This document shows positions 25,467 through 36,140 of a stretch of 64,000 nt of DNA, piece after piece; positions within the stretch are counted from its first letter, which is position 1; every line of letters begins with the position of its first letter. Source of the stretch: an uncultured Pelagibacteraceae bacterium. GTDB lineage: Bacteria > Pseudomonadota > Alphaproteobacteria > Pelagibacterales > Pelagibacteraceae. The position numbers and the translations under genes were made by a program. The stretch spans positions 124,001 to 188,000 of the forward strand of contig CAJQSV010000001.1 of the NCBI GenBank assembly GCA_905616445.1. The letters run 5' to 3'. The notes beneath the pieces were generated by a model, which saw only the letters and a program-made list of their open reading frames with translations, was not told the origin of the DNA and searched no databases.

Positions 25467-27533
25467 TTAAACTCCATCTAGTTTAGAAAAATCAATGAAA
25501 TTATTAAAAACTTTACAAAACATTGAGAGAAGTTCTAAACGATTATTTTTAATATCTTGGTTTTCATCATTGACCACTACATTATCAAAAAATTGATCCG
25601 TTAATTCCTTGACTGAAGCAAGCTGGGCAAGAAGGTCTTCGTAGTCTTTCCTTTCTTCTTTAACGGTAAAAGATTTTCTTATTTCATTTATTTTTTCAAA
25701 TAAAAAATTCTCTTCATCTTTTCTAAATAAAACTACGTCGGGTTTACCTGTTATTTGTTTACTTGATTTTTTAATTTCTTGATCAAGGATACTTGATGCT
25801 CTCTTGTAGGAGTAAAGTGCATCTTTGCCAATATCTTTAGAAAAATTTTTATTCATAATGACACTTTTCTTACAAAGATCTAAATAATTATCTCCTAAAT
25901 GAGAGCTAATTGATGCTTCAATAATATCAGGCTTTATTTTTTTTTCTTTTAAAATATTTCTCATCCTTTCTTTGAAGAAGCCTAGCAATTCTTTCTCGGT
26001 ATTTTTATTTTCAATGGTAACACCTTGATCGTTATATAGACGTATAGAATAATTGATAAGGTCTCTTAATTTAATACTTAAATTATTTTCAATAATAGTT
26101 CGAAGCAAACCAATTGCAGCACGCCTCAAAGCAAACGGATCTTTAGAACTTGTTGGTTTTTCATTTATAGCAAAGAAGCCAACTAAACTATCTAGTTTAT
26201 CAATAATAGAAATTGCGCAACTTAAGGGCTTCTTTGGAACAGGAGAAGATAGACCGGTTGGTAAATAGTGATCACTTACTGCGTTGGCTACATCTTCTTC
26301 AAATCCTTGAGCTAAGGCAAAATGTTTCCCCATAACGCCTTGAAGTTCTGGGTACTCACCTACTAAATTTGATTTTAAATCAGATTTAGTAATCGAAGCG
26401 GCAATCTCAGTTTTTTCTTTATTAATGTTTAATTGATCTGATATGATTGATGCTAATTTTCTAAGTCTTTGAGTCTTGTCATATATCGTTCCAATTTTCT
26501 CAAAGAAAGTTATCTCTTTTAATTTAGAAATTTGTTTAATTAAATTTTTTGCTTTATCTATTTGCCAGAAGAACTTAGCGTCAGCTAAACGAGCTAAAAT
26601 TACTCTTTTATTTCCATCTCTAATAACATTTTGCGCATCAGTTTTATTCGTTACAATTAAAAAATTATTAGTTAATCTGTTTTTTGAATCAAATAAAGGA
26701 AAGTATCTTTGGTGGTTTTGCAGTGTAGAGATAATAATTTCTTTAGGGATATCTAAATACTCTTTGTCAAAATCAGCTAAAATAACGTTAGGGTTTTCAG
26801 TGATATTGACCACTTCTTCTACTAACTTTTCATTAAAACTTTCAAGATAACTTTTAGTTTTACAGATCGATTGAAATTTTTTGATAATATTATTTCTTCT
26901 ATCTTCTTGTTTTAAGAAAATTTTATTTGTTTTAAGTAAAGACTCATATTCTTTAAAATTTTTTATTTTTTTTGTCTTATCGATAAAATTATCTACAATG
27001 ATCGTTCCGTCAGTACTTGTTAAATGATGATAATCAAATTTAAGATGCTTGTTGTTAAAGATAGCTAAAATTGATCTTAAAGGTCTTCCCCACATTAAAT
27101 CATGATCTGACCATCGCATGGATTTTTTCCAATTAACAGATCCTATAACTCTTGGTATTAACTTTACTAAAAGATCTTCAGTTTGAATTTTCTTTGCTAA
27201 TTTTTTAAAACAGTAAAAGCTCCCTTTTTCTTCTTTTTTTTCAAAAAGATCCTTTTTTGTAATTTGATGAGATCTCATAAAACCTTCAATAATATTTTCA
27301 ATCACACCTACTTTTGGTCCTCTCACTTCTCTTGCTTCTATTTTAATTTCACTTGGTAAAGCACGTATTAAAAGTGCTAGACGTGTAGGTGTAGAATAAA
27401 CTTCTACAGATTCGTATTTAATACTTTCTTCTTCTAATGATTTTAATAAATTTTGTTTAATTTCCTCTCTTGCACTAATTTGTAAACCGTGAGGAATTTC
27501 TTCGCTATAAAGTTCTAGTAAAAATTCAGCCAT
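25467..27533 (-). CDS. glyS: Glycyl-tRNA synthetase beta subunit
   Basis: Forms the alpha2-beta2 glycyl-tRNA synthetase with GlyQ. The 688-residue subunit starts MAEFLLELYSEEIPHGLQ, the family's N-terminal signature, and has the HD-like core GVMGKHFALAQGFEEDVANA and the DPFALRRAA segment that typify GlyS, with an anticodon-binding domain at the C-terminus. It begins one base after glyQ ends, so the subunits are translationally coupled. Confidence 0.97.
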   Translation of the reverse strand: MAEFLLELYSEEIPHGLQISAREEIKQNLLKSLEEESIKYESVEVYSTPTRLALLIRALPSEIKIEAREVRGPKVGVIENIIEGFMRSHQITKKDLFEKKEEKGSFYCFKKLAKKIQTEDLLVKLIPRVIGSVNWKKSMRWSDHDLMWGRPLRSILAIFNNKHLKFDYHHLTSTDGTIIVDNFIDKTKKIKNFKEYESLLKTNKIFLKQEDRRNNIIKKFQSICKTKSYLESFNEKLVEEVVNITENPNVILADFDKEYLDIPKEIIISTLQNHQRYFPLFDSKNRLTNNFLIVTNKTDAQNVIRDGNKRVILARLADAKFFWQIDKAKNLIKQISKLKEITFFEKIGTIYDKTQRLRKLASIISDQLNINKEKTEIAASITKSDLKSNLVGEYPELQGVMGKHFALAQGFEEDVANAVSDHYLPTGLSSPVPKKPLSCAISIIDKLDSLVGFFAINEKPTSSKDPFALRRAAIGLLRTIIENNLSIKLRDLINYSIRLYNDQGVTIENKNTEKELLGFFKERMRNILKEKKIKPDIIEASISSHLGDNYLDLCKKSVIMNKNFSKDIGKDALYSYKRASSILDQEIKKSSKQITGKPDVVLFRKDEENFLFEKINEIRKSFTVKEERKDYEDLLAQLASVKELTDQFFDNVVVNDENQDIKNNRLELLSMFCKVFNNFIDFSKLDGV

Positions 27534-27534
27534 A

Positions 27535-28413
27535 TTAAACTTGGGTGCGCAACCAAGCTGCCCCAGAACCTTTGGCTAATTCTCTTATTCTATTAATGTA
27601 CTCTGTTCTCTCAGCAACACCAATAACCCCTCTAGCATCTAATAAATTAAAGATGTGACTTGCTTTCAGACACTGATCATAAGCTGGTAACGCTAATTTT
27701 TTTTCAAGCAAAGCTTTGCACTCAGATTCTGCGAATTCAAAACTTTTTAATAATGTTTCAGTGTTGGCAAATTCAAAGTTATAAGCTGAAAACTCTTTCT
27801 CAGCTTGGAAGAAAACTTCTTTATATTTAACTCCTTCATTGTTCCAATCTAAGTCGTAAACATTTTTTTTTCCTTGGACAAACATGCAAAGTCGTTCCAG
27901 GCCGTAAGTTAACTCTACCGGAACAGGTTTGCACTCTATCCCAGTCATTTGCTGAAAGTAAGTGAATTGGGTAACTTCCATTCCATCACACCAAACTTCC
28001 CAACCTAGTCCAGCCGCACCAAGTGTTGGGCTTTCCCAATCATCTTCTACAAATCTAATATCATGTTTTTTTGTATCGATTCCAATAGACGCTAAACTTT
28101 TAAGGTAAGTTTGTTTAATATCTTTTGGAGATGGTTTGATGATGACTTGAAATTGATAATAGTGCTGTAACCTATTTGGATTTTCACCATATCTTCCATC
28201 CTTTGGTCTTCTTGATGGTTGAACATAAGCGGCTTTCCAGGGTTTTGCGCCTAACGATCTTAGTGTTGTTGCGGGATGAAAAGTTCCAGCGCCTACTTCA
28301 ATGTCATAAGGCTGTAAAATTACACAGCCATATTTTCCCCAAAATTTTTGGAGACTCATAATGATGTCCTGAAAAGATAAAACTTTATTTTCTTTAGTTA
28401 TTTTTTTTGGCAT
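27535..28413 (-). CDS. glyQ: Glycyl-tRNA synthetase alpha subunit
   Basis: Catalytic subunit of the bacterial heterotetrameric glycyl-tRNA synthetase. The 292-residue protein has the family hallmark [20 protein letters not shown] and the class II motifs F-H-P-A-T-T-L-R and [20 protein letters not shown]. Length is normal. It is preceded with no gap by the S49 peptidase gene and followed by glyS, all leftward, so the three share an operon. Confidence 0.97.
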   Translation of the reverse strand: MPKKITKENKVLSFQDIIMSLQKFWGKYGCVILQPYDIEVGAGTFHPATTLRSLGAKPWKAAYVQPSRRPKDGRYGENPNRLQHYYQFQVIIKPSPKDIKQTYLKSLASIGIDTKKHDIRFVEDDWESPTLGAAGLGWEVWCDGMEVTQFTYFQQMTGIECKPVPVELTYGLERLCMFVQGKKNVYDLDWNNEGVKYKEVFFQAEKEFSAYNFEFANTETLLKSFEFAESECKALLEKKLALPAYDQCLKASHIFNLLDARGVIGVAERTEYINRIRELAKGSGAAWLRTQV

Positions 28414-29226
28414 CTACAAACCAAATTTTTGCCAAAGGGATTTTTCTTCTATTGAATTCATTGTGTTGGTTAGTTGACCATCAATAGAAGCTGAAAGTTT
28501 TTTACCAATCCAGCTTTTTGTCTTTTCAAAATTTTTAATAATAACCTCTTCACCAAATTTCTCTTTTAATACTTGGTCAGCGTTGCCAAGGCCATCGATC
28601 AAGCCAAGTTTTAATGCAGAGGCACCTGTCCAAAACTCACCTGTAAAAATATTATTTTTTTCAGGATCTTTTATTTTCGATCCTCTGCTTGTCTCTACAA
28701 CTTTAATGAAATCAGCGTGTAATTCTAATTGTATGCTTTTAAGTCTGTTAACGTCTTCTTCTTTTTCATCTACGAATGGATCAAGTGTACTTTTATTTTT
28801 ACCTGCGGTATAGACTCGTCGCTCAATACCCATTTTTTTAATCAATTCTTTAAATCCGAAAGATGCAGAAATAACTCCAATCGATCCAATAATTGAACTT
28901 GAATTTGCGTAAATTTCATCTCCTGCGCACGAAATTAAATATCCTCCTGATGCCGCAACATCTTCTGCAAAGATTAAAACTTTAATTTTTTTTTTACCCG
29001 CAAGCTGTCTAATGTAGCTATAAATCAAGTGTGATTGTACGGGTGAACCACCTGGTGAATTAATAGAAATAGCGACGTGTTTTACTTTTTTAATTGAAAA
29101 AGCTTTTTTTAAAATGTCTTTTTGACTAGCAAAATCCATACCTTTGCTGAATCTGCCGACATTACCAATAACGCCAGTTAATCTAACGTGCGGAATAACT
29201 GTTTTTTTTTTAAATAAAGAGAACAT
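28414..29226 (-). CDS. S49 family serine peptidase (SppA/SohB-like)
   Basis: Probable signal-peptide peptidase. The 270-residue protein has the S49 nucleophile serine in A-A-S-G-G-Y-L-I-S (about residue 93) and the general-base lysine expected in the Y-T-A-G-K-N-K-S segment (about 143-145), the Ser-Lys dyad arrangement. The following I-I-G-S-I-G-V-I is also typical. There is no clear N-terminal membrane helix, unlike E. coli SppA, so it may be cytoplasmic or peripheral. It is the first gene of the operon with glyQS and diverges from the polyprenyl synthase across 151 bases. Confidence 0.9.
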   Translation of the reverse strand: MFSLFKKKTVIPHVRLTGVIGNVGRFSKGMDFASQKDILKKAFSIKKVKHVAISINSPGGSPVQSHLIYSYIRQLAGKKKIKVLIFAEDVAASGGYLISCAGDEIYANSSSIIGSIGVISASFGFKELIKKMGIERRVYTAGKNKSTLDPFVDEKEEDVNRLKSIQLELHADFIKVVETSRGSKIKDPEKNNIFTGEFWTGASALKLGLIDGLGNADQVLKEKFGEEVIIKNFEKTKSWIGKKLSASIDGQLTNTMNSIEEKSLWQKFGL

Positions 29227-29377
29227 AATTTTTATAGATTAATATTAGTTATCTTATATCAATACCATAATTAAATTTTAAATATTTACTCTTCTACCAC
29301 TAGTTGAATAAGAGGTGCGTCATCAAAGTTTAAATTTAAAATTATTTATTTGAAAATTAGATTATAAATACAAAAAT

Positions 29378-30394
29378 ATGGGATTAGTCATACCGCTTAA
29401 AAAATCTGCAAACTCAGCTTACCTGGATCTAAAAAATCTAGTTAACAATAAACTTTCTGAGGTTGAAAAATTAATACAAGTTAAGCTAGATAGTAAAGTT
29501 TCTTTGATTAAAAAAATGAGTACTTATCATCTTAATTCAGGAGGTAAAAGAATCAGAGCTCTTTTAACTTTAGGTTCTGCAAAACTCGCAGGTTACGATA
29601 TCTTGGGTCAACGTGACGTGAGCTTATCAACATGTGTTGAGCTTATTCATAGCGCAACTTTATTGCATGATGATGTGATTGATGAGAGTGATCTGCGTAG
29701 AGGTGTCAAAACTACTAACGCTTTGTGGGGAAACCAGTCATCTATTTTAGTTGGTGACTATCTTCTTAGCAGATGTTTTGAAATTATGGTTGATGATGGT
29801 GATTTAGAAATTTTAAAATTATTGTCTTCAACTTCTGCAAAAATTGCCCAAGGTGAAGTAATGCAATTAGAACATAAGGGTGAAGCTGATCTTTTGGAAG
29901 AAACTTATATTGACATTATTAATTTAAAAACAGCTGCGTTATTTTCTGCAGCTACAAAAACAGGTGCCTGTTTATCTAAAAGTAATGAAAAAGAAAAAGG
30001 TGCTTTAGAGTCTTATGGAAAAAATATTGGTCTTGCTTTCCAAATTGCTGATGATGCTTTAGATTATTATTCAAAAGAAGTTATTTTTGGAAAAAAAATT
30101 GGAAAAGATTTTTATGAAGGAAAAGTTACATTGCCTTTAATTATTATATATCAAAGAGCTGATATTGCTGAAAGAAATTTTTTAGTTGAGACGTTTAAAA
30201 AAGATAAAAGAACAAAAGATGATTTTGAAAAAACGCTTCAATTAATAAAAAAATATAAAGCAGTTGAAGATAGTTTGGAGCGCGCTCAATACTTTGTTAA
30301 CGTTTCTCATGATGCTCTTGGAATTTTTAAAGACTGTCCTGAAAAAACAATTTTACAAAATTTAACTGGTTTTAGCTTAAATAGATCTTTTTAA
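29378..30394 (+). CDS. ispB: Polyprenyl diphosphate synthase (octaprenyl/decaprenyl type)
   Basis: Builds the long isoprenoid side chain of ubiquinone from FPP and IPP. The 338-residue protein has the first aspartate-rich motif L-L-H-D-D-V-I-D-E-S-D-L-R-R-G (about 105-119) and the second A-D-D-A-L-D-Y-Y (about 225-232); residues before the first motif are small, which fits a long-chain product. It lies near dxs and ispA, so most isoprenoid steps cluster here. It converges with pdxH, overlapping by 4 bases. Chain length is not certain. Confidence 0.9.
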   Translation: MGLVIPLKKSANSAYLDLKNLVNNKLSEVEKLIQVKLDSKVSLIKKMSTYHLNSGGKRIRALLTLGSAKLAGYDILGQRDVSLSTCVELIHSATLLHDDVIDESDLRRGVKTTNALWGNQSSILVGDYLLSRCFEIMVDDGDLEILKLLSSTSAKIAQGEVMQLEHKGEADLLEETYIDIINLKTAALFSAATKTGACLSKSNEKEKGALESYGKNIGLAFQIADDALDYYSKEVIFGKKIGKDFYEGKVTLPLIIIYQRADIAERNFLVETFKKDKRTKDDFEKTLQLIKKYKAVEDSLERAQYFVNVSHDALGIFKDCPEKTILQNLTGFSLNRSF

Positions 30395-31023
30395 GGATAA
30401 AGAATTTCTTTAATCCATTTGCCATTATTATTTACGTAATTTAATCGCTCATGAATTCTTCCTTCGGCATCTAACCAAAATTCTATTTCTTTAGGTAAAA
30501 TTCTCCAGCCCGACCAATACGGTGGTCTTGGAACTTTATTTTGATCAGGATATTTTTTTTCAAATTCTGCAATCTTTTTTAAAAAAGTATCCCTGCTATC
30601 TAGTTGCTCTGACTGGTTTGAAGCCCAAGCACTTATTCTATTTTTGTAAGGTCTGGAATTATAATAATCATCGGCTTCTTTTTCAGAGACTTGCTTAACT
30701 TTTCCAATTACGCGAACCTGTCTTCTTAAGCTTTTCCAGTGAAAACACATTGATGCTTGTTGGTTAATTTTTAGATCACTTCCTTTTTTACTATTAAAAT
30801 TTGTATAAAAAACAAATCCTTCATCACTTAACCCTTTTAATAGAACCATTCTCACACTTGGTTGGTTTGTTTGGTCAGCAGTCCCAAGTGCGACAGCATT
30901 AGGATCGTTAATTTCACTTTCTTCGGCTTTATTAAACCAGTTTTTGAATAAATCTATAGGATTATCAAGATCTTCAAAGATGGAATCTAATCCCAGAGAA
31001 TTTTTGTTATTTTTTTGATTCAT
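30391..31023 (-). CDS. pdxH: Pyridoxamine 5'-phosphate oxidase
   Basis: FMN enzyme that oxidises pyridoxine- or pyridoxamine-5'-phosphate to the active cofactor PLP. The 210-residue protein shows PSVRMVLLKG and GFVFYTNFNSKKG near the N-terminus, the FMN-binding CFHWKSLRRQVRVIGKV, and the C-terminal family signature around WRILPKEIEFW and RIHERLNY. Length and ends are normal. It diverges from aroC over 34 bases, so the promoters must lie very close to the start codons. Confidence 0.95.
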   Translation of the reverse strand: MNQKNNKNSLGLDSIFEDLDNPIDLFKNWFNKAEESEINDPNAVALGTADQTNQPSVRMVLLKGLSDEGFVFYTNFNSKKGSDLKINQQASMCFHWKSLRRQVRVIGKVKQVSEKEADDYYNSRPYKNRISAWASNQSEQLDSRDTFLKKIAEFEKKYPDQNKVPRPPYWSGWRILPKEIEFWLDAEGRIHERLNYVNNNGKWIKEILYP

Positions 31024-31057
31024 ATATTCTATAAAATAATTTATACATTAAATAACT

Positions 31058-32140
31058 ATGTCTTTTAATACTTTTGGTAAAATATTTAAATTTACAACAT
31101 GGGGCGAGTCTCATGGGCCGGCTATAGGGTGCGTCATTGATGGTTGTCCCCCTAATATACCTATATCTGAAAGTGAAATTCAAAAAGACATGGATAGAAG
31201 AAGGCCAGGTCAGTCTAAATTTACAACACAAAGAAAAGAGTCTGACAAAGTAGTAATTTTGTCAGGTGTTTTTGAGGGTAAAAGTACAGGCACACCTATT
31301 TCAATTATTATTCATAACGAGGACAAACGCTCAAGAGATTATGAGACGATTAAAAATAAATTTAGACCAGGACATGCAGATTTTACTTATTTTAAAAAAT
31401 ACGGCATTAGAGATTACCGAGGTGGTGGTAGACAGTCAGCTAGAGAAACGGCTTGTCGTGTTGCTGCAGGTGCTGTTGCTAGAATAGTTTTAAAAAAATT
31501 ACTTGGCTTAAAATTTAATATTATTGGAGCAGTTACTCAACTTGGTTTGATGTCGTGTGATCGAAATAATTGGAATGATGCAGAGATTAGAAAAAATCCT
31601 TTTTTCTGTCCTGATAAAAAATCAATTAAACTTTGGGAGCAATATTTATTATCAGTTCGAAAAGCAGGATCCTCTTGTGGTGCCATTATAGAATTAAGGG
31701 CGAGCGGAGTTCCTGTTGGGTTAGGCGCGCCTGTTTACTCAAAACTAGATACAGATATTGCCGCAAGCTTAATGAGCATCAATGCTGTTAAAGGAGTAAA
31801 TATTGGGTCTGGTATGAGTTCTGCTTTTTTAAGTGGTGAAGAAAATTCAGATGAAATAAGAACTAAATCTGGAAAAGTAAATTTCAAATCTAATAATGCT
31901 GGAGGAATATTAGGTGGTATTTCTTCTGGTCAAGATATTGTTGCATCTTTTTCTGTTAAACCTACGTCTTCAATATTGTCAAGCAGAGAAACGATTGATA
32001 AAAAAGGTAAGAACACTAATATTTCTGTTAAAGGAAGACATGATCCTTGTGTTGGTATTAGAGCTGTTCCTATTGGTGAGGCGATGCTTGCGTGCGTGTT
32101 GTTAGACCACTTCTTGATGAATCGTGCGCAGTGTGGTTAG
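31058..32140 (+). CDS. aroC: Chorismate synthase
   Basis: Last step of the shikimate pathway, converting EPSP to chorismate with reduced FMN. The 360-residue protein starts [20 protein letters not shown], with the signature G-E-S-H-G at about 16-20, then [16 protein letters not shown] and [11 protein letters not shown] (about 126-136) and [16 protein letters not shown]. All are conserved. It sits alone, overlapping the end of convergent dxs by 4 bases. Confidence 0.97.
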   Translation: MSFNTFGKIFKFTTWGESHGPAIGCVIDGCPPNIPISESEIQKDMDRRRPGQSKFTTQRKESDKVVILSGVFEGKSTGTPISIIIHNEDKRSRDYETIKNKFRPGHADFTYFKKYGIRDYRGGGRQSARETACRVAAGAVARIVLKKLLGLKFNIIGAVTQLGLMSCDRNNWNDAEIRKNPFFCPDKKSIKLWEQYLLSVRKAGSSCGAIIELRASGVPVGLGAPVYSKLDTDIAASLMSINAVKGVNIGSGMSSAFLSGEENSDEIRTKSGKVNFKSNNAGGILGGISSGQDIVASFSVKPTSSILSSRETIDKKGKNTNISVKGRHDPCVGIRAVPIGEAMLACVLLDHFLMNRAQCG

Positions 32141-34056
32141 TTTAAATGTTTGTTTTTATTCTTTGCTAAAATAATATTAGATTTTAAAACATTTTCTATT
32201 TTGCTAACGATAGATAAACTGTCTAAGCCTGCTTTTTTATACATTGTTTCAGGAGTGTCTTGATCTAGAAATAAATCAGGCAAAACCATAGATCTAAATT
32301 TTAACCCTTTATCAAAGACTCCTCTTTCAGATAATAGTTGAGATACATGAGAGCCAAATCCACCAATTGATCCTTCTTCAATAGTGATCACGGCTTCATG
32401 CATTGTTGCAACTTCCATAATTAATTTTTCATCTAAAGGTTTAGCAAATCTTGCGTCGACTAATGTTAACTCTATTCCTTTACTAGATAAAATTTCAGCT
32501 GCTTTTTTACACTCCTCTAGTCTTGCGCCAAAGCATAAAATTGCTGCTTGTTTGCCTTTTCTAACTATTTTTCCTTTACCAATTTCAAGTATTTCATTTA
32601 TGTTTGGCAGTTCAATTCCTATGCCGTTGCCTCTTGGATATCTGAAGGCACATGGTCTGTCATTAATTCTAACTGCAGTATTAATCATTTTAACGAGTTC
32701 AGCTTCATCGCTAGCTGCCATGACTATGAAATTAGGAAGTGTTGAAAGATAAGTAACATCAAAAGACCCTGCGTGAGTTGGGCCATCCGCTCCAACTAGT
32801 CCCGCTCTATCAATAGCAAATCGAACAGGTAAAGACTGAATTGCAACATCGTGAACAACTTGATCATAGGCTCTTTGTAAAAATGTAGAATAAATAGCAG
32901 CAAAAGGTTTGTAGCCTTCTGTTGCAAGTCCAGCAGCAAAAGTAACTGCGTGTTGTTCGGCAATACCGACATCAAACATACGATCTGGAAATCTTTTTTC
33001 AAAAATATCCATACCCGTTCCCCCAGACATAGCTCCAGTAATACCTATAATTTTTGTGTCTTTTTCAGCGTGTTTAACTAAAGTCTCAGCAAATATTTTA
33101 GTATATGAAAGTGTGTTAGATTTACTTTGAACCTGTTCTCCAGTTATTATATTGAATTTAGAAACACCGTGATATTTATCTCCCGATTTTTCAGCAGGTT
33201 TATAACCTTTTCCTTTTTGTGTAATCGCATGAATTAAAACAGGCCCTTCATGTTTTGAATTTTTCACATTTTCTAATACCTGAACTAAATTATTAACATC
33301 GTGACCATCTATAGGTCCAATATAATAAAAACCAAGTTCGCTAAATAAAGTTCCACCACTAACCAAACCTTTTATTAAATCTTCAGCCTTAGCTGTTTTT
33401 TCCGCAAATCTTTTTGAAAAAGAAGAAATAATCATTTTAATTGTTTCTCTGAAGCTAAAGTACATTTTTCCAGAAAGGAGTCTTGCGAGATATTTACTCA
33501 TAGCTCCAACTGGTTTTGCAATAGACATTTCATTATCATTTAAAATAACGATAAGTTTTGATCTAAGCGCTCCCGCATTATTCATGGCTTCATAGGCCAT
33601 ACCTGCGCTCATGGCTCCATCACCGATAACTGCTACTACATTATTATTACTATTTGATAGTTTGTTTGCCACGGCCATACCTAAGGTTGAGGAAATCGAA
33701 GTTGAACTATGTGCGGCTCCAAAAGGATCATATTCACTTTCTGCTCTTTTGGTAAAACCAGATAGACCTCCTCCTTTTCTTAAAGTTCGTATAGAATTTT
33801 TTCTGCCAGTAATAAGTTTATGCGGGTAACACTGATGGCCCACATCCCAGACCAGTTTATCTTTCGGAGTATTAAAGACATAATGAATAGCGACAGTAAG
33901 CTCAACAACACCAAGGCCAGCACCTAGATGACCTCCGGTTTCAGAGACTACATTTACCAATTCTTCTCTAAGCTCATCAGAAACTTGTTTTAATTGATTT
34001 TGTTTTAATTTCCTTAAGTCCGCTGGATAATTAATCTGGTCTAATAATATGCTCAT
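32137..34056 (-). CDS. dxs: 1-Deoxy-D-xylulose-5-phosphate synthase
   Basis: First step of the MEP isoprenoid pathway: pyruvate and glyceraldehyde-3-phosphate to DXP, thiamine-diphosphate dependent. The 639-residue protein has the ThDP motif [16 protein letters not shown] (about 152-167), early [11 protein letters not shown], and the second-half [20 protein letters not shown] and [14 protein letters not shown]. The transcription order is xseB, ispA, dxs, a conserved isoprenoid cluster; ispA and dxs overlap by one base. Confidence 0.97.
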   Translation of the reverse strand: MSILLDQINYPADLRKLKQNQLKQVSDELREELVNVVSETGGHLGAGLGVVELTVAIHYVFNTPKDKLVWDVGHQCYPHKLITGRKNSIRTLRKGGGLSGFTKRAESEYDPFGAAHSSTSISSTLGMAVANKLSNSNNNVVAVIGDGAMSAGMAYEAMNNAGALRSKLIVILNDNEMSIAKPVGAMSKYLARLLSGKMYFSFRETIKMIISSFSKRFAEKTAKAEDLIKGLVSGGTLFSELGFYYIGPIDGHDVNNLVQVLENVKNSKHEGPVLIHAITQKGKGYKPAEKSGDKYHGVSKFNIITGEQVQSKSNTLSYTKIFAETLVKHAEKDTKIIGITGAMSGGTGMDIFEKRFPDRMFDVGIAEQHAVTFAAGLATEGYKPFAAIYSTFLQRAYDQVVHDVAIQSLPVRFAIDRAGLVGADGPTHAGSFDVTYLSTLPNFIVMAASDEAELVKMINTAVRINDRPCAFRYPRGNGIGIELPNINEILEIGKGKIVRKGKQAAILCFGARLEECKKAAEILSSKGIELTLVDARFAKPLDEKLIMEVATMHEAVITIEEGSIGGFGSHVSQLLSERGVFDKGLKFRSMVLPDLFLDQDTPETMYKKAGLDSLSIVSKIENVLKSNIILAKNKNKHLN

Positions 34057-34931
34057 TAAAAATTTCTTTCTAAAATAAATTCTACTGTGTTAATTAAATC
34101 ATTTGCTTTTTTTCCATGTTTTTTAAGTTTACTCAATATATTTTTTTTTAGCTGGAGTGCAAATGAGTGAGCTTTTTCATAGCCTATCAAACTTATTAAG
34201 GTTGACTTACCTTTCTTTTGATCTTTTTTAGTTGATTTACCTGCTAATTTTTTAGTTCCCTTAAAATCGATAACGTCATCAGCTAATTGAAATAATAAAC
34301 CTATATCTTCACCTAATTTACTTAAAGAATTTAGTTCTTTAATATTTTTTTTTGCAATTACACCTGCTGCGAAACAGCAAAAATTAAATAGTCTTCCTGT
34401 TTTTTTTCTTTGCATGTTAAGAATATCTGAAAATTTTTTCTTTTTCTTTTCAAAATTTAAGTCCAAGTACTGGCCACCTGCGATACCTGTGTGACCTGAG
34501 CAAAGGGCTAAAGCCTTAATAAGTTCTGTTTTACTTTTATTTTCAATTTTATAATTTTTATCTACAATCATTTCAAAGGCTAGAGTTAACAGTGAGTTGC
34601 CAGCTAAGATGGCGGTAGACTCACCAAATTTCATATGAGTTGATAACTTTCCTCTTCTCATTTTGTCATTGTCCATACAAGGGAGATCATCATGAATTAA
34701 AGAATAGGAATGAATGCATTCGACAGCAGCACAAATATTTAAGAGTTTACTAGCTTTGATATTAAAAATTTTTCCCGCTCCAATAATTATAGATGATCTA
34801 ATTTTTTTTCCACCTGACAAAGAGCCATATTTCATTGCTGGCATCAGACTCGAGTTACTTTGTCGATTTAAATATTTTATTAAAAAAATATCTGTTTTTT
34901 TTGCATTACTATCTAGAAAAGATCTAATCAT
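34056..34931 (-). CDS. ispA: Farnesyl diphosphate synthase (short-chain prenyltransferase)
   Basis: Condenses IPP with DMAPP and GPP to farnesyl diphosphate. The 291-residue protein has [18 protein letters not shown] (about 75-92) with the two-residue insertion in the first aspartate-rich motif that marks bacterial FPP synthases, and the second motif Q-L-A-D-D-V-I-D (about 219-226). It sits between xseB and dxs, the usual order in proteobacteria. Confidence 0.93.
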   Translation of the reverse strand: MIRSFLDSNAKKTDIFLIKYLNRQSNSSLMPAMKYGSLSGGKKIRSSIIIGAGKIFNIKASKLLNICAAVECIHSYSLIHDDLPCMDNDKMRRGKLSTHMKFGESTAILAGNSLLTLAFEMIVDKNYKIENKSKTELIKALALCSGHTGIAGGQYLDLNFEKKKKKFSDILNMQRKKTGRLFNFCCFAAGVIAKKNIKELNSLSKLGEDIGLLFQLADDVIDFKGTKKLAGKSTKKDQKKGKSTLISLIGYEKAHSFALQLKKNILSKLKKHGKKANDLINTVEFILERNF

Positions 34932-34934
34932 AAA

Positions 34935-35162
34935 TTATAAATCTTTTTTAATCGTTTTTCCTATAATAGAGATTTCTTTATTTCTTTTTTTAAAAATTAA
35001 ATCTATGCGCTTGTTTAGAGAGATAAGACGAGCGTAATCGTTGGTAGAGTCAGACAAATTGGTCTCTTGATTTTCTAATTTTTCAAGAATTTGATTAATT
35101 TCCTCTTTAATTTCTTTTATTGATTTACTTTTAGTATTCTCTGGAATATTTTCATTGCTCAT
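34935..35162 (-). CDS. xseB: Exodeoxyribonuclease VII small subunit
   Basis: Small helical subunit that binds XseA to form exonuclease VII, a single-strand DNA nuclease. The 75-residue protein is Glu/Lys rich and predicted all-helical; the region E-I-N-Q-I-L-E-K-L-E-N-Q-E-T-N-L-S matches the family pattern of a helix, a short turn, then a second helix. Position before ispA-dxs is conserved in proteobacteria. The large subunit gene is not in this window. Its start is only 21 bases from divergent tsaC. Confidence 0.85.
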   Translation of the reverse strand: MSNENIPENTKSKSIKEIKEEINQILEKLENQETNLSDSTNDYARLISLNKRIDLIFKKRNKEISIIGKTIKKDL

Positions 35163-35166
35163 TTAA

Positions 35167-35174
35167 AGTATAAT
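35167..35174. promoter_or_regulatory. Overlapping divergent -10 elements between xseB and tsaC
   Basis: The 21-base gap contains AGTATAAT, which reads TATAAT toward tsaC (35169-35174) and TATACT toward xseB (35172-35167). Each -10 lies within about 4-10 bases of a start codon, so transcripts from here would have little or no leader. The -35 regions would fall inside the opposite gene. Promoter use is inferred from position and symmetry only. Confidence 0.4.
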
Positions 35175-35183
35175 AATTACATT

Positions 35184-36137
35184 ATGAAAAATATCTATTC
35201 AAATATATTTAAAGTTAATAACAAAAACTTGTCTAAAGCTATAAAATATCTTAAAAAAAAAGAGCTTGTAGCTTTACCCACTGAAACGGTCTATGGTTTA
35301 GCTGGTAATGCCTATTCTTCTAAAGCGGTTAAAAAAATTTATTTTTTAAAAAAAAGACCATATAAAAATCCACTTATTGTTCATTATTATAATCTTGAAC
35401 AATTAAAAAAAGATGCAAAATTAAATAATAATTTTTTTAAACTTTATAAAAAATTCTGCCCAGGACCAATTACTTTCGTTTTAAAAAAAAAAAAAAATTC
35501 ACTACTATCTAAGATTGTGACAGCAAACTTAAATACGATTGCCGTGCGATTCCCTAAAGACAAAACGCTAAAAAAAATATTAAAATCTTTTAATTTTCCT
35601 TTGGCTATACCAAGCGCTAATAAATCATCACAGATTAGTCCGGTATCTGCTGAAGATGTTGCCCAGGAATTTCATCGTTCAATAAAAATTATTTTAAATG
35701 GTGGGCTATGTGATATTGGGATTGAATCAACAGTTGTAGATTTAACTTCTAAACCAAAAATATTAAGACCAGGTTTAATAGGTCCTGCTGATATATCTAA
35801 GGCTTTAAATAGAAAAGTCACTATTAGTGAAGTTTCAAAAATTATTAGCGCACCAGGTATGCTCAAAAAACATTATTCACCAGGAATCCCGATGAAACTT
35901 GATCAAACAAAAGCTAAAATTAATGAAGCCTTTATTGTTTTTGGAAAAAAATATAAAAAAGGAAAAAATATTTTTAACTTAAGCTATAAATCAAATTTAC
36001 TTGAAGCAGCTAAAAATTTATATAGAACATTAAGAATAATTAAAAATAAAAATTATAAAATGATTTGTGTATCTTCAATTCCAAAAACTGGTATTGGTTT
36101 AGCTATTAATGATAGGTTAAATCGAGCAGCAAATTAA
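35184..36137 (+). CDS. tsaC: L-threonylcarbamoyladenylate synthase (Sua5/YrdC family)
   Basis: Makes threonylcarbamoyl-AMP from threonine, bicarbonate and ATP for the t6A37 modification of ANN-decoding tRNAs. The 317-residue protein is the long Sua5 type: an N-terminal YrdC domain with ALPTETVYGLAGNAYSSKAV (about 30-49), K-R-P-Y-K-N-P-L and P-G-P-I-T-F-V-L, then SANKSSQISPVSAEDV, and a smaller C-terminal Sua5 domain beginning around KHYSPGIPMKL. It is followed after 3 bases by the ABC exporter genes. Confidence 0.93.
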   Translation: MKNIYSNIFKVNNKNLSKAIKYLKKKELVALPTETVYGLAGNAYSSKAVKKIYFLKKRPYKNPLIVHYYNLEQLKKDAKLNNNFFKLYKKFCPGPITFVLKKKKNSLLSKIVTANLNTIAVRFPKDKTLKKILKSFNFPLAIPSANKSSQISPVSAEDVAQEFHRSIKIILNGGLCDIGIESTVVDLTSKPKILRPGLIGPADISKALNRKVTISEVSKIISAPGMLKKHYSPGIPMKLDQTKAKINEAFIVFGKKYKKGKNIFNLSYKSNLLEAAKNLYRTLRIIKNKNYKMICVSSIPKTGIGLAINDRLNRAAN

Positions 36138-36140
36138 TTC

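Noticed and set aside
26476..26850. Open frame of 124 codons antisense to glyS
   Set aside because: Lies fully within glyS on the other strand, with composition explained by it.
29227..29377. Possible riboswitch or small RNA in the 151-base gap between the S49 peptidase and the polyprenyl synthase
   Set aside because: Only a 5-bp CTCTT/AAGAG pairing with a long loop and general A+T-rich repeats were seen; nothing beyond ordinary divergent promoter DNA.
32384..32752. Open frame of 122 codons antisense to dxs
   Set aside because: Shadow of the conserved C-terminal domain of dxs.
35485..35499. Long A-run as a sign of a frameshift in tsaC
   Set aside because: The frame stays open across the run and both flanking Sua5 motifs are in the same frame, so it encodes a lysine stretch.
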